From Claveliimonas sp034178805 (GTDB taxonomy: Bacteria; Bacillota; Clostridia; Lachnospirales; Lachnospiraceae): a stretch of DNA of 64,000 nt. The DNA is taken from assembly GCF_050314255.1 (NCBI RefSeq), contig NZ_JBNPMZ010000001.1, positions 248,001 through 312,000 on the forward strand, written 5' to 3'. Both the position numbers and the translations under genes were made by a program. Positions 7,593 to 15,614 of the stretch are shown here, in pieces (position 1 is the first letter of the stretch; each line of letters begins with the position of its first letter). The notes beneath the pieces were generated by a model. That model was not told the DNA's origin and did not search any database. It saw only the letters and a program-made list of their open reading frames with translations.

Positions 7593-9602
7593 CTACTTTT
7601 CGGAAATCTCCTTCTTCTCATCGGTCTTTTGATTATCAGAACTGGCACTCCTCCCTGAAGCGTCCTGATTTTCTGAAGTATCCTGGTTACCAGAAGCATC
7701 CTTTCCTTCCTGATTCTTTCTGTTATCCCGTCCTCTTCCTTTTCCGTGACCATGCCTGAAATTATTCTGCCTGTTAGCATAAGCATACTTATCCAGCTCT
7801 GCTTCCGTAATAATTAAATTGGTGAATTCTTTTCCATCAATCATTTTTCTGACAATATCATACTGCTGGATAAAATATTCAATCGCTTTATTCAGCAGAG
7901 CAACGTTCTCATTTTCTTTTTCAAGCATTCTCTGACCCGGATATTTCTTCTCTCCTGACAATCCATGGCTCACCTTATTTCTTACATCTCCGATGTAATA
8001 GTATGAGAATAACAGCTCTTCCAGAGCCGCCTTATCTTCTACCAGAGAACATGCCTTTACAAGCTTCGGATGCGGTTTATCAAGCTGTCCAACTCTAAGC
8101 TGCGCATAATCCTGCAATACCTTTGTAGAAGACTGTCTGTAATTCATCAGAAATCTGCCATAAAACTTAATAAAGAAATGATTAAGATCTCTGAATTTAT
8201 AACGATCCTTTGGCTGAGTTCTCCAGTACTCGTTGGCAAACGCCTTCATCATCGCATCCTTTTCCTCTGCATTGCTGGCATAGAACAGGACTCCTCGTTT
8301 TACAAAATCTGTTGGTATACGTGACTCAATCATCGTGAGAGTCTGCTGATAAAATTTCTTGCGGTAAGCCCACTTAATCAGCTCCAGAACATCGATTTCA
8401 CCGGTTCCGTCATCCTCCAGCAGACTTCCGTAATCACGGCTGATTCCTTCCTCCATAATCGCAAGAATACTGCTGTCCATATCGTCGCCATAAGATTTAT
8501 TCGGATCAGCAAATACCTTCCGAAGTTCCTGAATTCCATATTCCAGATCTGTAAGATTACAAAGAGAAATACCATCGTCAATATAACCCATAGCTCTTAT
8601 CAGTTTTTCAACATGAGGATTTTCAATATCACGATCCTCCCAGAACTGACGGATCATACCAACCTTACCATACTGAATAAAGGCATTCATTCCCGCAAGG
8701 AGGTTATTAATCTCATACTGTCTGATATCATTCGATATAATACCAGCAAGCCGGGAAGGAATGTATTCTGTAGTCAGAATCTGACGAATACGTATTCTCT
8801 TGTTCCACTCATTATTCAAAATTGACAATATGACAACCATAGTGGCATCATTAGAACGGTCCAGTCCCTGTGTATCTATGTACAGATTAATAATCTCATC
8901 TTCTGACCCAAGCAGTGCATGAATGATCTGAATCATATTCTGAATATCTACGGTACCGTCATTTTTCTTCTGTGTAGGAATAAAAGAAATCTGAAGGTTC
9001 TCATTTGATTCCAGGGCACGAAACTTAAACGAATCGCTCATTTTGGAATAAATATAACGCTTCATCCACGGAATCAGTTCTTCCTTTTTCTCCGTTATTC
9101 TGCTGCACAGCTCTTCATAGCTTTCCGGATCGTTCTGTAAACGATGGAACAGCATATCGGTTCTTCTTCTTCCTGTATTTTTCCCGAATTCCGCATGAAA
9201 CCGATTATATATCTCAATAGCTTCTGCTTTATCTTCCTCAGATATATCTTCCAGACTTTCATACTCCTCCAGATCAATGCTTTCCAGATACTCTGCCATA
9301 CGATAACGGAACAGTCCATACTCAGAAAGCTGCTTGGGATCAGCCATGTAGAAATCAATTCCTTCCCCCAAAGGCATCTTTCTCTGCACATCCTCTTCAT
9401 CGTAGGTTGCACCGGAACCGATGACTATCATCTCATCAATGTGTTCCTTTGACAGGATATACTTTGCACCTGCTTCTGCCTGAATCATTCCGTCACAATA
9501 TCTGGTAACACCGCCTTCTTCATGGCAGAAATATAAATGCTCATTGGAAGCATTCGCATTTCCAAGAGATACCAGCATAATGTTTTTTTCTTTCTTTTTC
9601 AT
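7593..9602 (-). CDS. CARF/HEPN-like protein, TM1812/Csx1-related, without CRISPR locus
   Basis: A 669-residue protein. The N-terminal half looks like a CARF Rossmann domain: IMLVSLGNA (8-16), MIVIGSGAT (58-66), and LYIDTQGLDR (240-249), which resembles the D-x-T-G-x-x-R ligand motif. GMNAFIQYGK (304-313) matches the entry to the helical part of TM1812/Csx1 proteins. A HEPN RNase motif R-x4-H is present as RNKVSH (541-546). The last 60 residues are disordered, Arg/Gly- then Asn/Gln/Ser-rich, with repeats of NQDAS type. It starts 8 nt after AGGAG and sits between a MATE gene and rnhB. No cas genes or arrays are seen. The family call rests on motifs, not a search. Confidence 0.7.
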   Translation of the reverse strand: MKKKEKNIMLVSLGNANASNEHLYFCHEEGGVTRYCDGMIQAEAGAKYILSKEHIDEMIVIGSGATYDEEDVQRKMPLGEGIDFYMADPKQLSEYGLFRYRMAEYLESIDLEEYESLEDISEEDKAEAIEIYNRFHAEFGKNTGRRRTDMLFHRLQNDPESYEELCSRITEKKEELIPWMKRYIYSKMSDSFKFRALESNENLQISFIPTQKKNDGTVDIQNMIQIIHALLGSEDEIINLYIDTQGLDRSNDATMVVILSILNNEWNKRIRIRQILTTEYIPSRLAGIISNDIRQYEINNLLAGMNAFIQYGKVGMIRQFWEDRDIENPHVEKLIRAMGYIDDGISLCNLTDLEYGIQELRKVFADPNKSYGDDMDSSILAIMEEGISRDYGSLLEDDGTGEIDVLELIKWAYRKKFYQQTLTMIESRIPTDFVKRGVLFYASNAEEKDAMMKAFANEYWRTQPKDRYKFRDLNHFFIKFYGRFLMNYRQSSTKVLQDYAQLRVGQLDKPHPKLVKACSLVEDKAALEELLFSYYYIGDVRNKVSHGLSGEKKYPGQRMLEKENENVALLNKAIEYFIQQYDIVRKMIDGKEFTNLIITEAELDKYAYANRQNNFRHGHGKGRGRDNRKNQEGKDASGNQDTSENQDASGRSASSDNQKTDEKKEISEK

Positions 9603-9641
9603 TTTCTTTCTCCTATGTTTAAAATGACGTTCTCCTGCTGT

Positions 9642-10994
9642 TTATATCTTCTTCTGCGTCCATTTTCCCGAAAAATATCTTGCTCCGAACAGTAGCAGCT
9701 GGACAAACTGTGTTAAAAAGATACTGCACCATACACCGGTAATTCCCATATGCAGTGGCCACATAAACAAATAAGTCAATATTGGCTGTACAAGGGTAAT
9801 ACCGATTGCGGATGCAACAAGTGTATACCTTACATCTCCGGCTCCGCGCAGGATTCCGTTAAAGATAATCTTGCAGATCTGTATTGGCATGATAAGCGCA
9901 ATAAACCGGAAGATGATCACTCCCATTTCAACCATCTCTTCCTGAGGGAAGAACATGGTGAATATCTGTTTTCCAAATAAGAGCATGATCACTGATGTGG
10001 TAATCGACATGACAAATCCTATCTTCTGCGTGGTCTTACCAAACATCTTAGCTTTATTCACATCTTTTTCTCCAAGACTTCTGCCAATCAGTGCAACAGC
10101 CGCAATCTGCATACCATCTCCAAATGCAAATCCAAGGTTCATGAAATTCATACCAACCTGATGGGCTGCAAATGGATTCGTTCCAAGTCTGGCTGTCATC
10201 ATACCCGTTATCATGAATCCCACTCTGGTAAGCAGAAGCTCACACAGAATATTTCCTCCCACATTGGAAAGGTCTTTCACTGCCACAGATGTAGGTTTAA
10301 CCTTTTCACTCTTTATGTAGGAAACACTGATATAACTGTCTTTTCTGAACAGTGACAGAATACTCATGATACAGGCAATGACCGTTCCGATCACAGTTGC
10401 AATCGCAGCACCGGCCACTCCCAGTGCCGGAAATCCCCAGTGTCCCTGAATCAAAAGATAGTTAAAAAAGATGTTTACCAGGTTTGAAGTAATATTGGTG
10501 TACATGGATATTTTGGTATTACCGCTTCCTCTCTGTGCTGCATTAATATACAGAGACACCGTATTAAAAAGCATACCTCCCATAATGATGCGGAAGTATA
10601 CAACTGCCGGTTCTGTAGTATCTGCCTGACTGCCACAGATGATCATAATTGGTCTTGCAAATATCACGCACAGAATACTCAAAATAACTCCTGCTATAAT
10701 AATATAATGTAATCCCGCAGAAAACAAGGCATTTGCTTCTTTTCTTAAACCGGCTCCTTTTCTTCTGGCAATCAGTGCTGAAATAGCAATATTAACAGCA
10801 AAAAACATCACCAATACAAAATATTTAGGCTGTCCTGTGATTCCTGCTGCTGAGACAGCATACTGTCCCAATGGGGAAAGCATTTTGGTATCCACCATTC
10901 CAACCAATGCTACAAATACACTTTCCAATACTGCCGGCCAGGCAATATCAAGCGTCTCCATAAGCGGAGTCATCTGTTTCTTTTCTTTACTCAT
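9642..10994 (-). CDS. MATE family efflux transporter
   Basis: A 450-residue integral membrane protein with about 12 hydrophobic segments, two homologous halves and the MATE-typical start LDIAWPAVLESVFVALVGMVDT. Segments such as NAAQRGSGNTK and GILRGAGDVRY are the conserved mid-helix motifs of each half. Exports cationic drugs or metabolites using Na+ or H+. Its start overlaps the end of lepB by 8 nt, with AGGAG as ribosome site. Substrate unknown. Confidence 0.92.
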   Translation of the reverse strand: MSKEKKQMTPLMETLDIAWPAVLESVFVALVGMVDTKMLSPLGQYAVSAAGITGQPKYFVLVMFFAVNIAISALIARRKGAGLRKEANALFSAGLHYIIIAGVILSILCVIFARPIMIICGSQADTTEPAVVYFRIIMGGMLFNTVSLYINAAQRGSGNTKISMYTNITSNLVNIFFNYLLIQGHWGFPALGVAGAAIATVIGTVIACIMSILSLFRKDSYISVSYIKSEKVKPTSVAVKDLSNVGGNILCELLLTRVGFMITGMMTARLGTNPFAAHQVGMNFMNLGFAFGDGMQIAAVALIGRSLGEKDVNKAKMFGKTTQKIGFVMSITTSVIMLLFGKQIFTMFFPQEEMVEMGVIIFRFIALIMPIQICKIIFNGILRGAGDVRYTLVASAIGITLVQPILTYLFMWPLHMGITGVWCSIFLTQFVQLLLFGARYFSGKWTQKKI

Positions 10995-11550
10995 GTTTTA
11001 TCACTCCTATTTTATCTATAGGAAAAATCCGAACCCATGCCCGTCCGAGAAGCTCATCTCTCTGCAAAACACCAACGCTTGCTTCTCTGCTGTCCGCGCT
11101 GTGATTCCGGTTATCACCCAGTACAAAGTATTCATTTTCTCCAAGGGTAATTGGCTCTGCCGCAATTCCCGGCGAATCCATCACTTCCGCCCCATAGATA
11201 TCACTCTCCAACAACTGCCCATTGATATATACATATCCGCCTATTACCTGAACCGTCTCTCCCGGAAGCCCGATAATTCTCTTAATATAAAATGTATTTT
11301 CTTCATATCGATAAGGAAATACGATAATATCAAATCGTTCCGGATCCTTAAAACGATAGGTAATCTTGTCCACGATCAGGTTGTCACCATGACTCAGTGT
11401 CGGCTCCATGGAATGACCGCTCACACTGGTTCTCTGTCCCACATAAGTAACAATCAGGTAAGTCAGACCAACGATAATAACAATATACACCAGCCACCCC
11501 ATCAGTTCGCGAAACACTCCTGGTTCTTTTTCATCTGAATGTCTTGTCAT
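10987..11550 (-). CDS. lepB: Signal peptidase I (first of two; downstream copy)
   Basis: A 187-residue type I signal peptidase: N-terminal cytoplasmic tail, one membrane anchor (LVYIVIIVGLTYLIVTYV), then the catalytic Ser in SGHSMEPT and Lys in YIKRIIGLPGE, with box E LGDNRNHSADSR. It cleaves signal peptides outside the membrane. It lies directly after rbgA (15 nt) and overlaps the MATE gene. A second complete lepB lies upstream of rbgA, so the two copies sandwich rbgA. Confidence 0.95.
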   Translation of the reverse strand: MTRHSDEKEPGVFRELMGWLVYIVIIVGLTYLIVTYVGQRTSVSGHSMEPTLSHGDNLIVDKITYRFKDPERFDIIVFPYRYEENTFYIKRIIGLPGETVQVIGGYVYINGQLLESDIYGAEVMDSPGIAAEPITLGENEYFVLGDNRNHSADSREASVGVLQRDELLGRAWVRIFPIDKIGVIKHE

Positions 11551-11565
11551 ATACTCAGCCCCTTT

Positions 11566-12411
11566 CTATTTTTCCGGATATTCAAGCGTCAGCCTTCCAA
11601 GTCTTCCGTTCCGGAAATCATCCAGCAGAAGCGCTGCAGCTTTCTCTGTATCCAGTTCATTTCCTCTCACCAGGCAATGGCGGCTTTCTGCAATTGCCTT
11701 CAGGCATTCATAGGAATCACCTGCTTCTTCTATATCGTATTTATCTGCCAGAACCCCAGGATAACTGTTTTTTGCAAATGTGATAAAATCCGCCGCAAGC
11801 TCTTCCACATTCAGAATCTCATCCTTAATGGAACCTATAAAAGCCAGTTTCAGTCCCACGCTCTGATCCTCAAACTTGGGCCAGAGAATTCCCGGTGTAT
11901 CCAGAAGTTCCACATTTTTATTCAGACGGATCCACTGTTTCCCTTTTGTGACTCCGGGTTTATTTCCTGTCTTTGCACAGGCCTTCCCCGCAAGTGCATT
12001 AATAAATGTGGATTTGCCTACATTAGGTATTCCTACAACCATGGCGCGCACCGGACGATTCAGAATTCCTCTCTTGCGGTCTCTCTCCATCTTCTCTTTG
12101 CAGGCTTCCTGGATAACAGACTGAATAGATTTCACCCCGCCGCCTTTTTTTGAATTAACCTTTACACAGGAAAATCCTTTTTCCTTAAAATATGCAATCC
12201 ACTCATCGTTCCATTTATCTTCTGCCAGATCTGCCTTATTCAAAAGAATAAGCCTGGATTTATTGCGGCCCAGCTCATCAATATCCGGATTCCTGCTGCT
12301 CATGGGAATACGGGCATCTACAAGCTCAATCACAAGGTCAATTAATTTTATATTTTCCTGCATCATACGCTTCGCCTTTGTCATATGACCAGGATACCAC
12401 TGAAAATGCAT
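11566..12411 (-). CDS. rbgA: Ribosome biogenesis GTPase RbgA (YlqF)
   Basis: A 281-residue circularly permuted GTPase needed for late 50S assembly. G4 (LNKADL) precedes G1 (GIPNVGKST) and G3 (DTPGILWP), as expected for YlqF. The start MHFQWYPGHMTKAKR is diagnostic. AAAGGAG precedes the ATG at 12411. Located between two signal peptidase genes, a common Firmicute neighbourhood downstream of rplS. Confidence 0.97.
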   Translation of the reverse strand: MHFQWYPGHMTKAKRMMQENIKLIDLVIELVDARIPMSSRNPDIDELGRNKSRLILLNKADLAEDKWNDEWIAYFKEKGFSCVKVNSKKGGGVKSIQSVIQEACKEKMERDRKRGILNRPVRAMVVGIPNVGKSTFINALAGKACAKTGNKPGVTKGKQWIRLNKNVELLDTPGILWPKFEDQSVGLKLAFIGSIKDEILNVEELAADFITFAKNSYPGVLADKYDIEEAGDSYECLKAIAESRHCLVRGNELDTEKAAALLLDDFRNGRLGRLTLEYPEK

Positions 12412-12430
12412 ATACTTCTCCTTTAAAACT

Positions 12431-13051
12431 CTAATCTTTTATCAATCCAAAATGCTTCTGAGGAGAGAGAACAAACCAGACTTTTCCATAGATGTATGAA
12501 CGTTTTACATTGCCCACATCCGCCATACGGCTGTCTTCACTGTTTGCCCTGTTATCTCCCAACACAAAATATTCATCACCTGACAATTCCATCTTTTCTT
12601 TCACAATTCCTACATCCTTTATCTCAGTAGTTGCGTAATCCTCTGTCAGTTTTTCTCCGTTTATGTAAATTTCTCCCTCGAGGAACTCCACGGTTTCCCC
12701 CGGCAGACCAATAATTCTCTTAATGTAATAATGGGAATTTTCATTTCCCTTTGGTTTAAACACGATAATATCACCGCGTTTCGGCGCACTCGCATTGTAA
12801 ATAATGCGGTTCACCAGTGTCACATCACCATTATAAAGGACAGGATTCATAGAATCTCCTACAGTGCTGACTTTCTGTCCAAAATACCACACGAACACAA
12901 ACGCAAAAAGGCATACGATTGCAATCTTAAGAAGCCAGGTTGCAGCAGATGTAAGCATGGGCCATCGGAATACCTTCTTCTTTTTTTTGGGGACTTTCGC
13001 CACGCCTGACTTACGTGTATTTCTTTTCTTTTTGAAAAATGCTTTCTTCAT
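12431..13051 (-). CDS. lepB: Signal peptidase I (second copy, upstream)
   Basis: A 206-residue signal peptidase with a very basic N-terminal tail (Lys/Arg-rich to about residue 30), one membrane segment, catalytic Ser in VGDSMNPVL and Lys in YIKRIIGLPGE, and LGDNRANSEDSR. It differs clearly from the neighbouring copy (10987-11550), so this is an old duplication. It follows a terminator after rplS and precedes rbgA by 19 nt. Confidence 0.95.
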   Translation of the reverse strand: MKKAFFKKKRNTRKSGVAKVPKKKKKVFRWPMLTSAATWLLKIAIVCLFAFVFVWYFGQKVSTVGDSMNPVLYNGDVTLVNRIIYNASAPKRGDIIVFKPKGNENSHYYIKRIIGLPGETVEFLEGEIYINGEKLTEDYATTEIKDVGIVKEKMELSGDEYFVLGDNRANSEDSRMADVGNVKRSYIYGKVWFVLSPQKHFGLIKD

Positions 13052-13072
13052 ATAGCTTACCTTAAATCAACA

Positions 13073-13104
13073 AAAGGGACAAGTACTTTATGTATTTGTC
13101 CCTT
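13073..13104 (-). terminator. Terminator after rplS
   Basis: Minus-strand AAGGGACAA ... TTGTCCCTT followed by TTGTT, 11 nt downstream of the rplS stop. It likely separates the ribosomal-protein unit from lepB-rbgA-lepB, at least in part. Confidence 0.75.
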
Positions 13105-13115
13105 CCTCACTCTTA

Positions 13116-13463
13116 CTATTTTACTAATTCTTTTACTTTTGCTGCTTTACCAACACGCTGTCTTAAGTAGTTCAGTTTTGCTCTTCTTACTTTACCTTTA
13201 CGTACAACCTCAACTTTTTCAACGTTTGGTGAGTGTAACGGCCATGTCTTCTCAACACCTACACCGTTAGAACTCTTTCTTACTGTAAATGTAGCTCTTG
13301 TGCTTCCACCCTGTTTCTTAAGAACGGTACCTTCAAAAACCTGAATTCTCTCGCGGTTACCCTCTTTGATCTTTCCATATACTTTTACAGTATCGCCAAC
13401 ATTAAACTGTGGCACATTCTCTTTGAGCTGTTCAGCTTCAATACTCTTAATAATATCGTTCAT
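13116..13463 (-). CDS. rplS: 50S ribosomal protein L19
   Basis: A 115-residue L19 (FNVGDTVKVYGKIKEGNRER, then VEKTWPLHSPNVEKVEVVR and a basic C-terminus). The reading frame is open further upstream, but ATG at 13463 is chosen because TAAGGAGG lies 7 nt before it and L19 proteins start here. It sits at the bridge to the small subunit in the ribosome. It has its own promoter in addition to the upstream operon. Confidence 0.97.
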   Translation of the reverse strand: MNDIIKSIEAEQLKENVPQFNVGDTVKVYGKIKEGNRERIQVFEGTVLKKQGGSTRATFTVRKSSNGVGVEKTWPLHSPNVEKVEVVRKGKVRRAKLNYLRQRVGKAAKVKELVK

Positions 13464-13545
13464 TGTGTTCCTCCTTATAATTCGGACGTTCTTAATACAT
13501 TCTTCTGTACCAGAGGACCATCTCTTTTTCTTCACAACACATCAT

Positions 13546-13574
13546 ATTCTACCATAGTGTTTGCTGATTTGCAA
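13546..13574 (-). promoter_or_regulatory. Promoter and 5' leader of rplS
   Basis: Minus-strand TTGCAA, 17 bp, TAGAAT. The implied leader is about 75 nt before the rplS ATG, a length at which L19 leader regulation is known in some Firmicutes; a conserved fold was not demonstrated here. Confidence 0.6.
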
Positions 13575-13583
13575 GCATTTTAT

Positions 13584-14402
13584 TTATTCTATATCAGCTT
13601 TATTATCAGTTTTGACACATTCCTCCATACAGGATCTCGCAAGTTCCTTTTCCTTTGGAGAAAGATTAGCTCCATCAAGAAGATCCGGGCGGTTTTTCGC
13701 AGTTCTGATAATCGACTGCTCCCTTCTCCATTTCTCAATGTTCGCATGATGACCGGACATCAGCACCGGTGGAACCTGCTTATCATGCCAAATCTCAGGT
13801 CTGGAATACTGGGGATATTCCAATAGATTATCCTGAAAGCTTTCAAACTCTGCCGATACATCATTATGAAGTACTCCCGGCACGAGTCTGGAAATCGCAT
13901 CTACCATAACCATGGCAGGAAGCTCTCCACCGGTCAGAACGTAATCGCCGATGGACACATAATCCGTCACGATTTCTTCCAGGACGCGCTCATCGATTCC
14001 TTCGTAATGACCGCACAGAAGAATCAGATCCTCCTCCTGCGCAAATTCTTCCGCCATAGCCTGATTGAAGGTCTTTCCCTGCGGAGACAGATAAACCACT
14101 CTTGTTTTCCTGCTCTGTCTTTCATCATTTTCTCCGGAAGCTTCCCGTTCTTCCATCCGGCGTTCCTCGATCTGTTCCTGAATCGCTTTCCATGTAAGAA
14201 ATACAGGTTCTGCCTGCATCAGCATTCCCGCACCCCCGCCGTAAGGATAATCATCTACACTCTGATGTTTGTTAAAAGCATAATCCCTGATATTGACCGC
14301 CTCGATAGACAGTAATCCTTTTTCGATTGCTCTTCCTGTAATACTGGTCTTAAGCCCCTGCATCACCATTTCCGGAAACAGTGTCATAATATGAAAATTC
14401 AT
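13584..14402 (-). CDS. trmD: tRNA (guanine-37-N1)-methyltransferase
   Basis: A 272-residue TrmD that methylates G37 of tRNAs with S-adenosylmethionine. The knot motifs are present: LLCGHYEGIDERV and SIGDYVLTGGELPAM. An extra charged loop (RMEEREASGENDERQSRK, about residues 83-100) is inserted before RVVYLSPQG. ATG at 14402 is preferred over one 12 codons upstream because AGGAG lies 10 nt before it and MNFHIMTLFPEM is the family start. Confidence 0.96.
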   Translation of the reverse strand: MNFHIMTLFPEMVMQGLKTSITGRAIEKGLLSIEAVNIRDYAFNKHQSVDDYPYGGGAGMLMQAEPVFLTWKAIQEQIEERRMEEREASGENDERQSRKTRVVYLSPQGKTFNQAMAEEFAQEEDLILLCGHYEGIDERVLEEIVTDYVSIGDYVLTGGELPAMVMVDAISRLVPGVLHNDVSAEFESFQDNLLEYPQYSRPEIWHDKQVPPVLMSGHHANIEKWRREQSIIRTAKNRPDLLDGANLSPKEKELARSCMEECVKTDNKADIE

Positions 14403-14453
14403 CTCTGTTCTTCTCCTATATCTTTCCTTTTCAAACACTTTGCCGGTTTGAAC

Positions 14454-14960
14454 TTATATCAGCCCATCCATCAGATGAATAACCATCCGGTCAGCCTCCA
14501 CATCCACCGACAGAATACACTGCTTAATTGCCGGCACAAGAATCTCTCCATGGTCATCTGAATCAATGATATAGACGTCATTCGCTCCCGTTTCCATTAC
14601 ATCCTTAAGCGTTCCAAATCTTGCTCCATCCTCGGTATAAACACTCATACCAAGCATATCCGCAATGTAATACTCATCCTCTTCAAGAGGAACTGCATCC
14701 TTTCGTTCCACGAACAGGCTTCTTCCTTTATACTTTTCAATATCATTTATATTATCAATCCCTTTGAATTTCAGGATTACAAACTGTTTAAAAAATTTAA
14801 CCCCCTGAATCTCAAGGAGCATCTGTTCTTTTCCTGTATCCAGATATACCTGTTTCAGCTTTTTAAAACGGGTTGCATCATCCGTTGTAGGAAATACCTT
14901 TACTTCCCCACGGACACCATGTGTAGAGGAAATTACCCCTACCTGCAGTCTGTCTTCCAT
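14454..14960 (-). CDS. rimM: Ribosome maturation factor RimM
   Basis: A 168-residue 16S rRNA processing factor that binds S19 and assists 30S assembly. The N-terminal beta-barrel begins LQVGVISSTHGVRGEVKV, and the PRC-barrel follows (about residues 95-168) with GEILVPAIKQCI. AAGGAG lies upstream. It is in the usual order khpA-rimM-trmD-rplS. Confidence 0.95.
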   Translation of the reverse strand: MEDRLQVGVISSTHGVRGEVKVFPTTDDATRFKKLKQVYLDTGKEQMLLEIQGVKFFKQFVILKFKGIDNINDIEKYKGRSLFVERKDAVPLEEDEYYIADMLGMSVYTEDGARFGTLKDVMETGANDVYIIDSDDHGEILVPAIKQCILSVDVEADRMVIHLMDGLI

Positions 14961-15016
14961 TTATGCATTATCTCCTTATTTTTAAAAATCCGCCGGAGGC
15001 TCTACCCTTTCAGGAT

Positions 15017-15057
15017 AAAAAACAAAAGTTGCTGAAGCATATCTGCTTACAACAACT
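15017..15057 (-). terminator. Terminator-like hairpin between khpA and rimM
   Basis: On the minus strand an imperfect stem AGTTGTTG-TAAGC / GCTT-CAGCAACT is followed by TTTGTTTTTT. It sits in a roughly 110-nt gap within an otherwise tight ribosome-biogenesis operon, and may attenuate rimM-trmD relative to rpsP-khpA. Confidence 0.6.
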
Positions 15058-15072
15058 CCCATTTTTCAGCAA

Positions 15073-15303
15073 TTAACCGGCGATATCAACTACCACCTTT
15101 TTATCTTCCTTCGCAGCTGCAGCTTTTACAACAGAACGGATGGCTTTTGCAATGCGGCCCTGTTTGCCGATTACCTTACCCATATCGGATTCAGCCACCT
15201 TCACTTCCACAACAGTTGTGCGGCCTTCCTGTCTCTCAGTAACTACAACGCTGTCCGGATCATCTACCAATGCTTTCGCAATGACTTCGACTAAATCTTT
15301 CAT
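15073..15303 (-). CDS. khpA: KH-domain RNA-binding protein KhpA (YlqC)
   Basis: A 76-residue protein consisting of one KH domain with the GxxG loop in VIGKQGRIAKAIR. It partners with KhpB/Jag in cell-elongation and post-transcriptional control in other Firmicutes. Start: two adjacent ATGs; the second (15303, MKDLVEVI) has GGGAGG 8 nt upstream and the usual family start. Located between rpsP and rimM as normal. Confidence 0.95.
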   Translation of the reverse strand: MKDLVEVIAKALVDDPDSVVVTERQEGRTTVVEVKVAESDMGKVIGKQGRIAKAIRSVVKAAAAKEDKKVVVDIAG

Positions 15304-15326
15304 CATGCACACCTCCCGGCGCAAAA

Positions 15327-15572
15327 TTATTTTTCAATGCCAGCTGCCTTAAAAATCTTGCCAACAACTTCTGTAGGCTGTGCACCATTGCTTAACCATT
15401 TCTTAGCTGCTTCCTCATCAACTGAGAATACGCTTGGATCCTGATTCGGATCATAAGTTCCAATCTCCTCGATGAATTTTCCATCTCTTGGGGAACGGGA
15501 ATCAGCTACAACGATTCTATAGAAAGGAGCCTTCTTCTGTCCCATTCTTTTTAATCTGATCTTTACTGCCAT
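15327..15572 (-). CDS. rpsP: 30S ribosomal protein S16
   Basis: An 81-residue S16: MAVKIRLKRMGQKKAPFYRI, then ADSRSPRDGKFIEEIGTYDP. Complete, with CGGAGGTG as ribosome site. Follows ffh by about 40 nt, the standard Firmicute order. Confidence 0.98.
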   Translation of the reverse strand: MAVKIRLKRMGQKKAPFYRIVVADSRSPRDGKFIEEIGTYDPNQDPSVFSVDEEAAKKWLSNGAQPTEVVGKIFKAAGIEK

Positions 15573-15614
15573 TTTATTTCACCTCCGTGTTTATTCTTCC
15601 TTTAATAATTTATG

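Noticed and set aside
7511..7786. 91-codon open frame overlapping the end of the CARF/HEPN-like gene
   Set aside because: It is an alternate-frame shadow of the low-complexity tail, without ribosome site or recognisable protein features.
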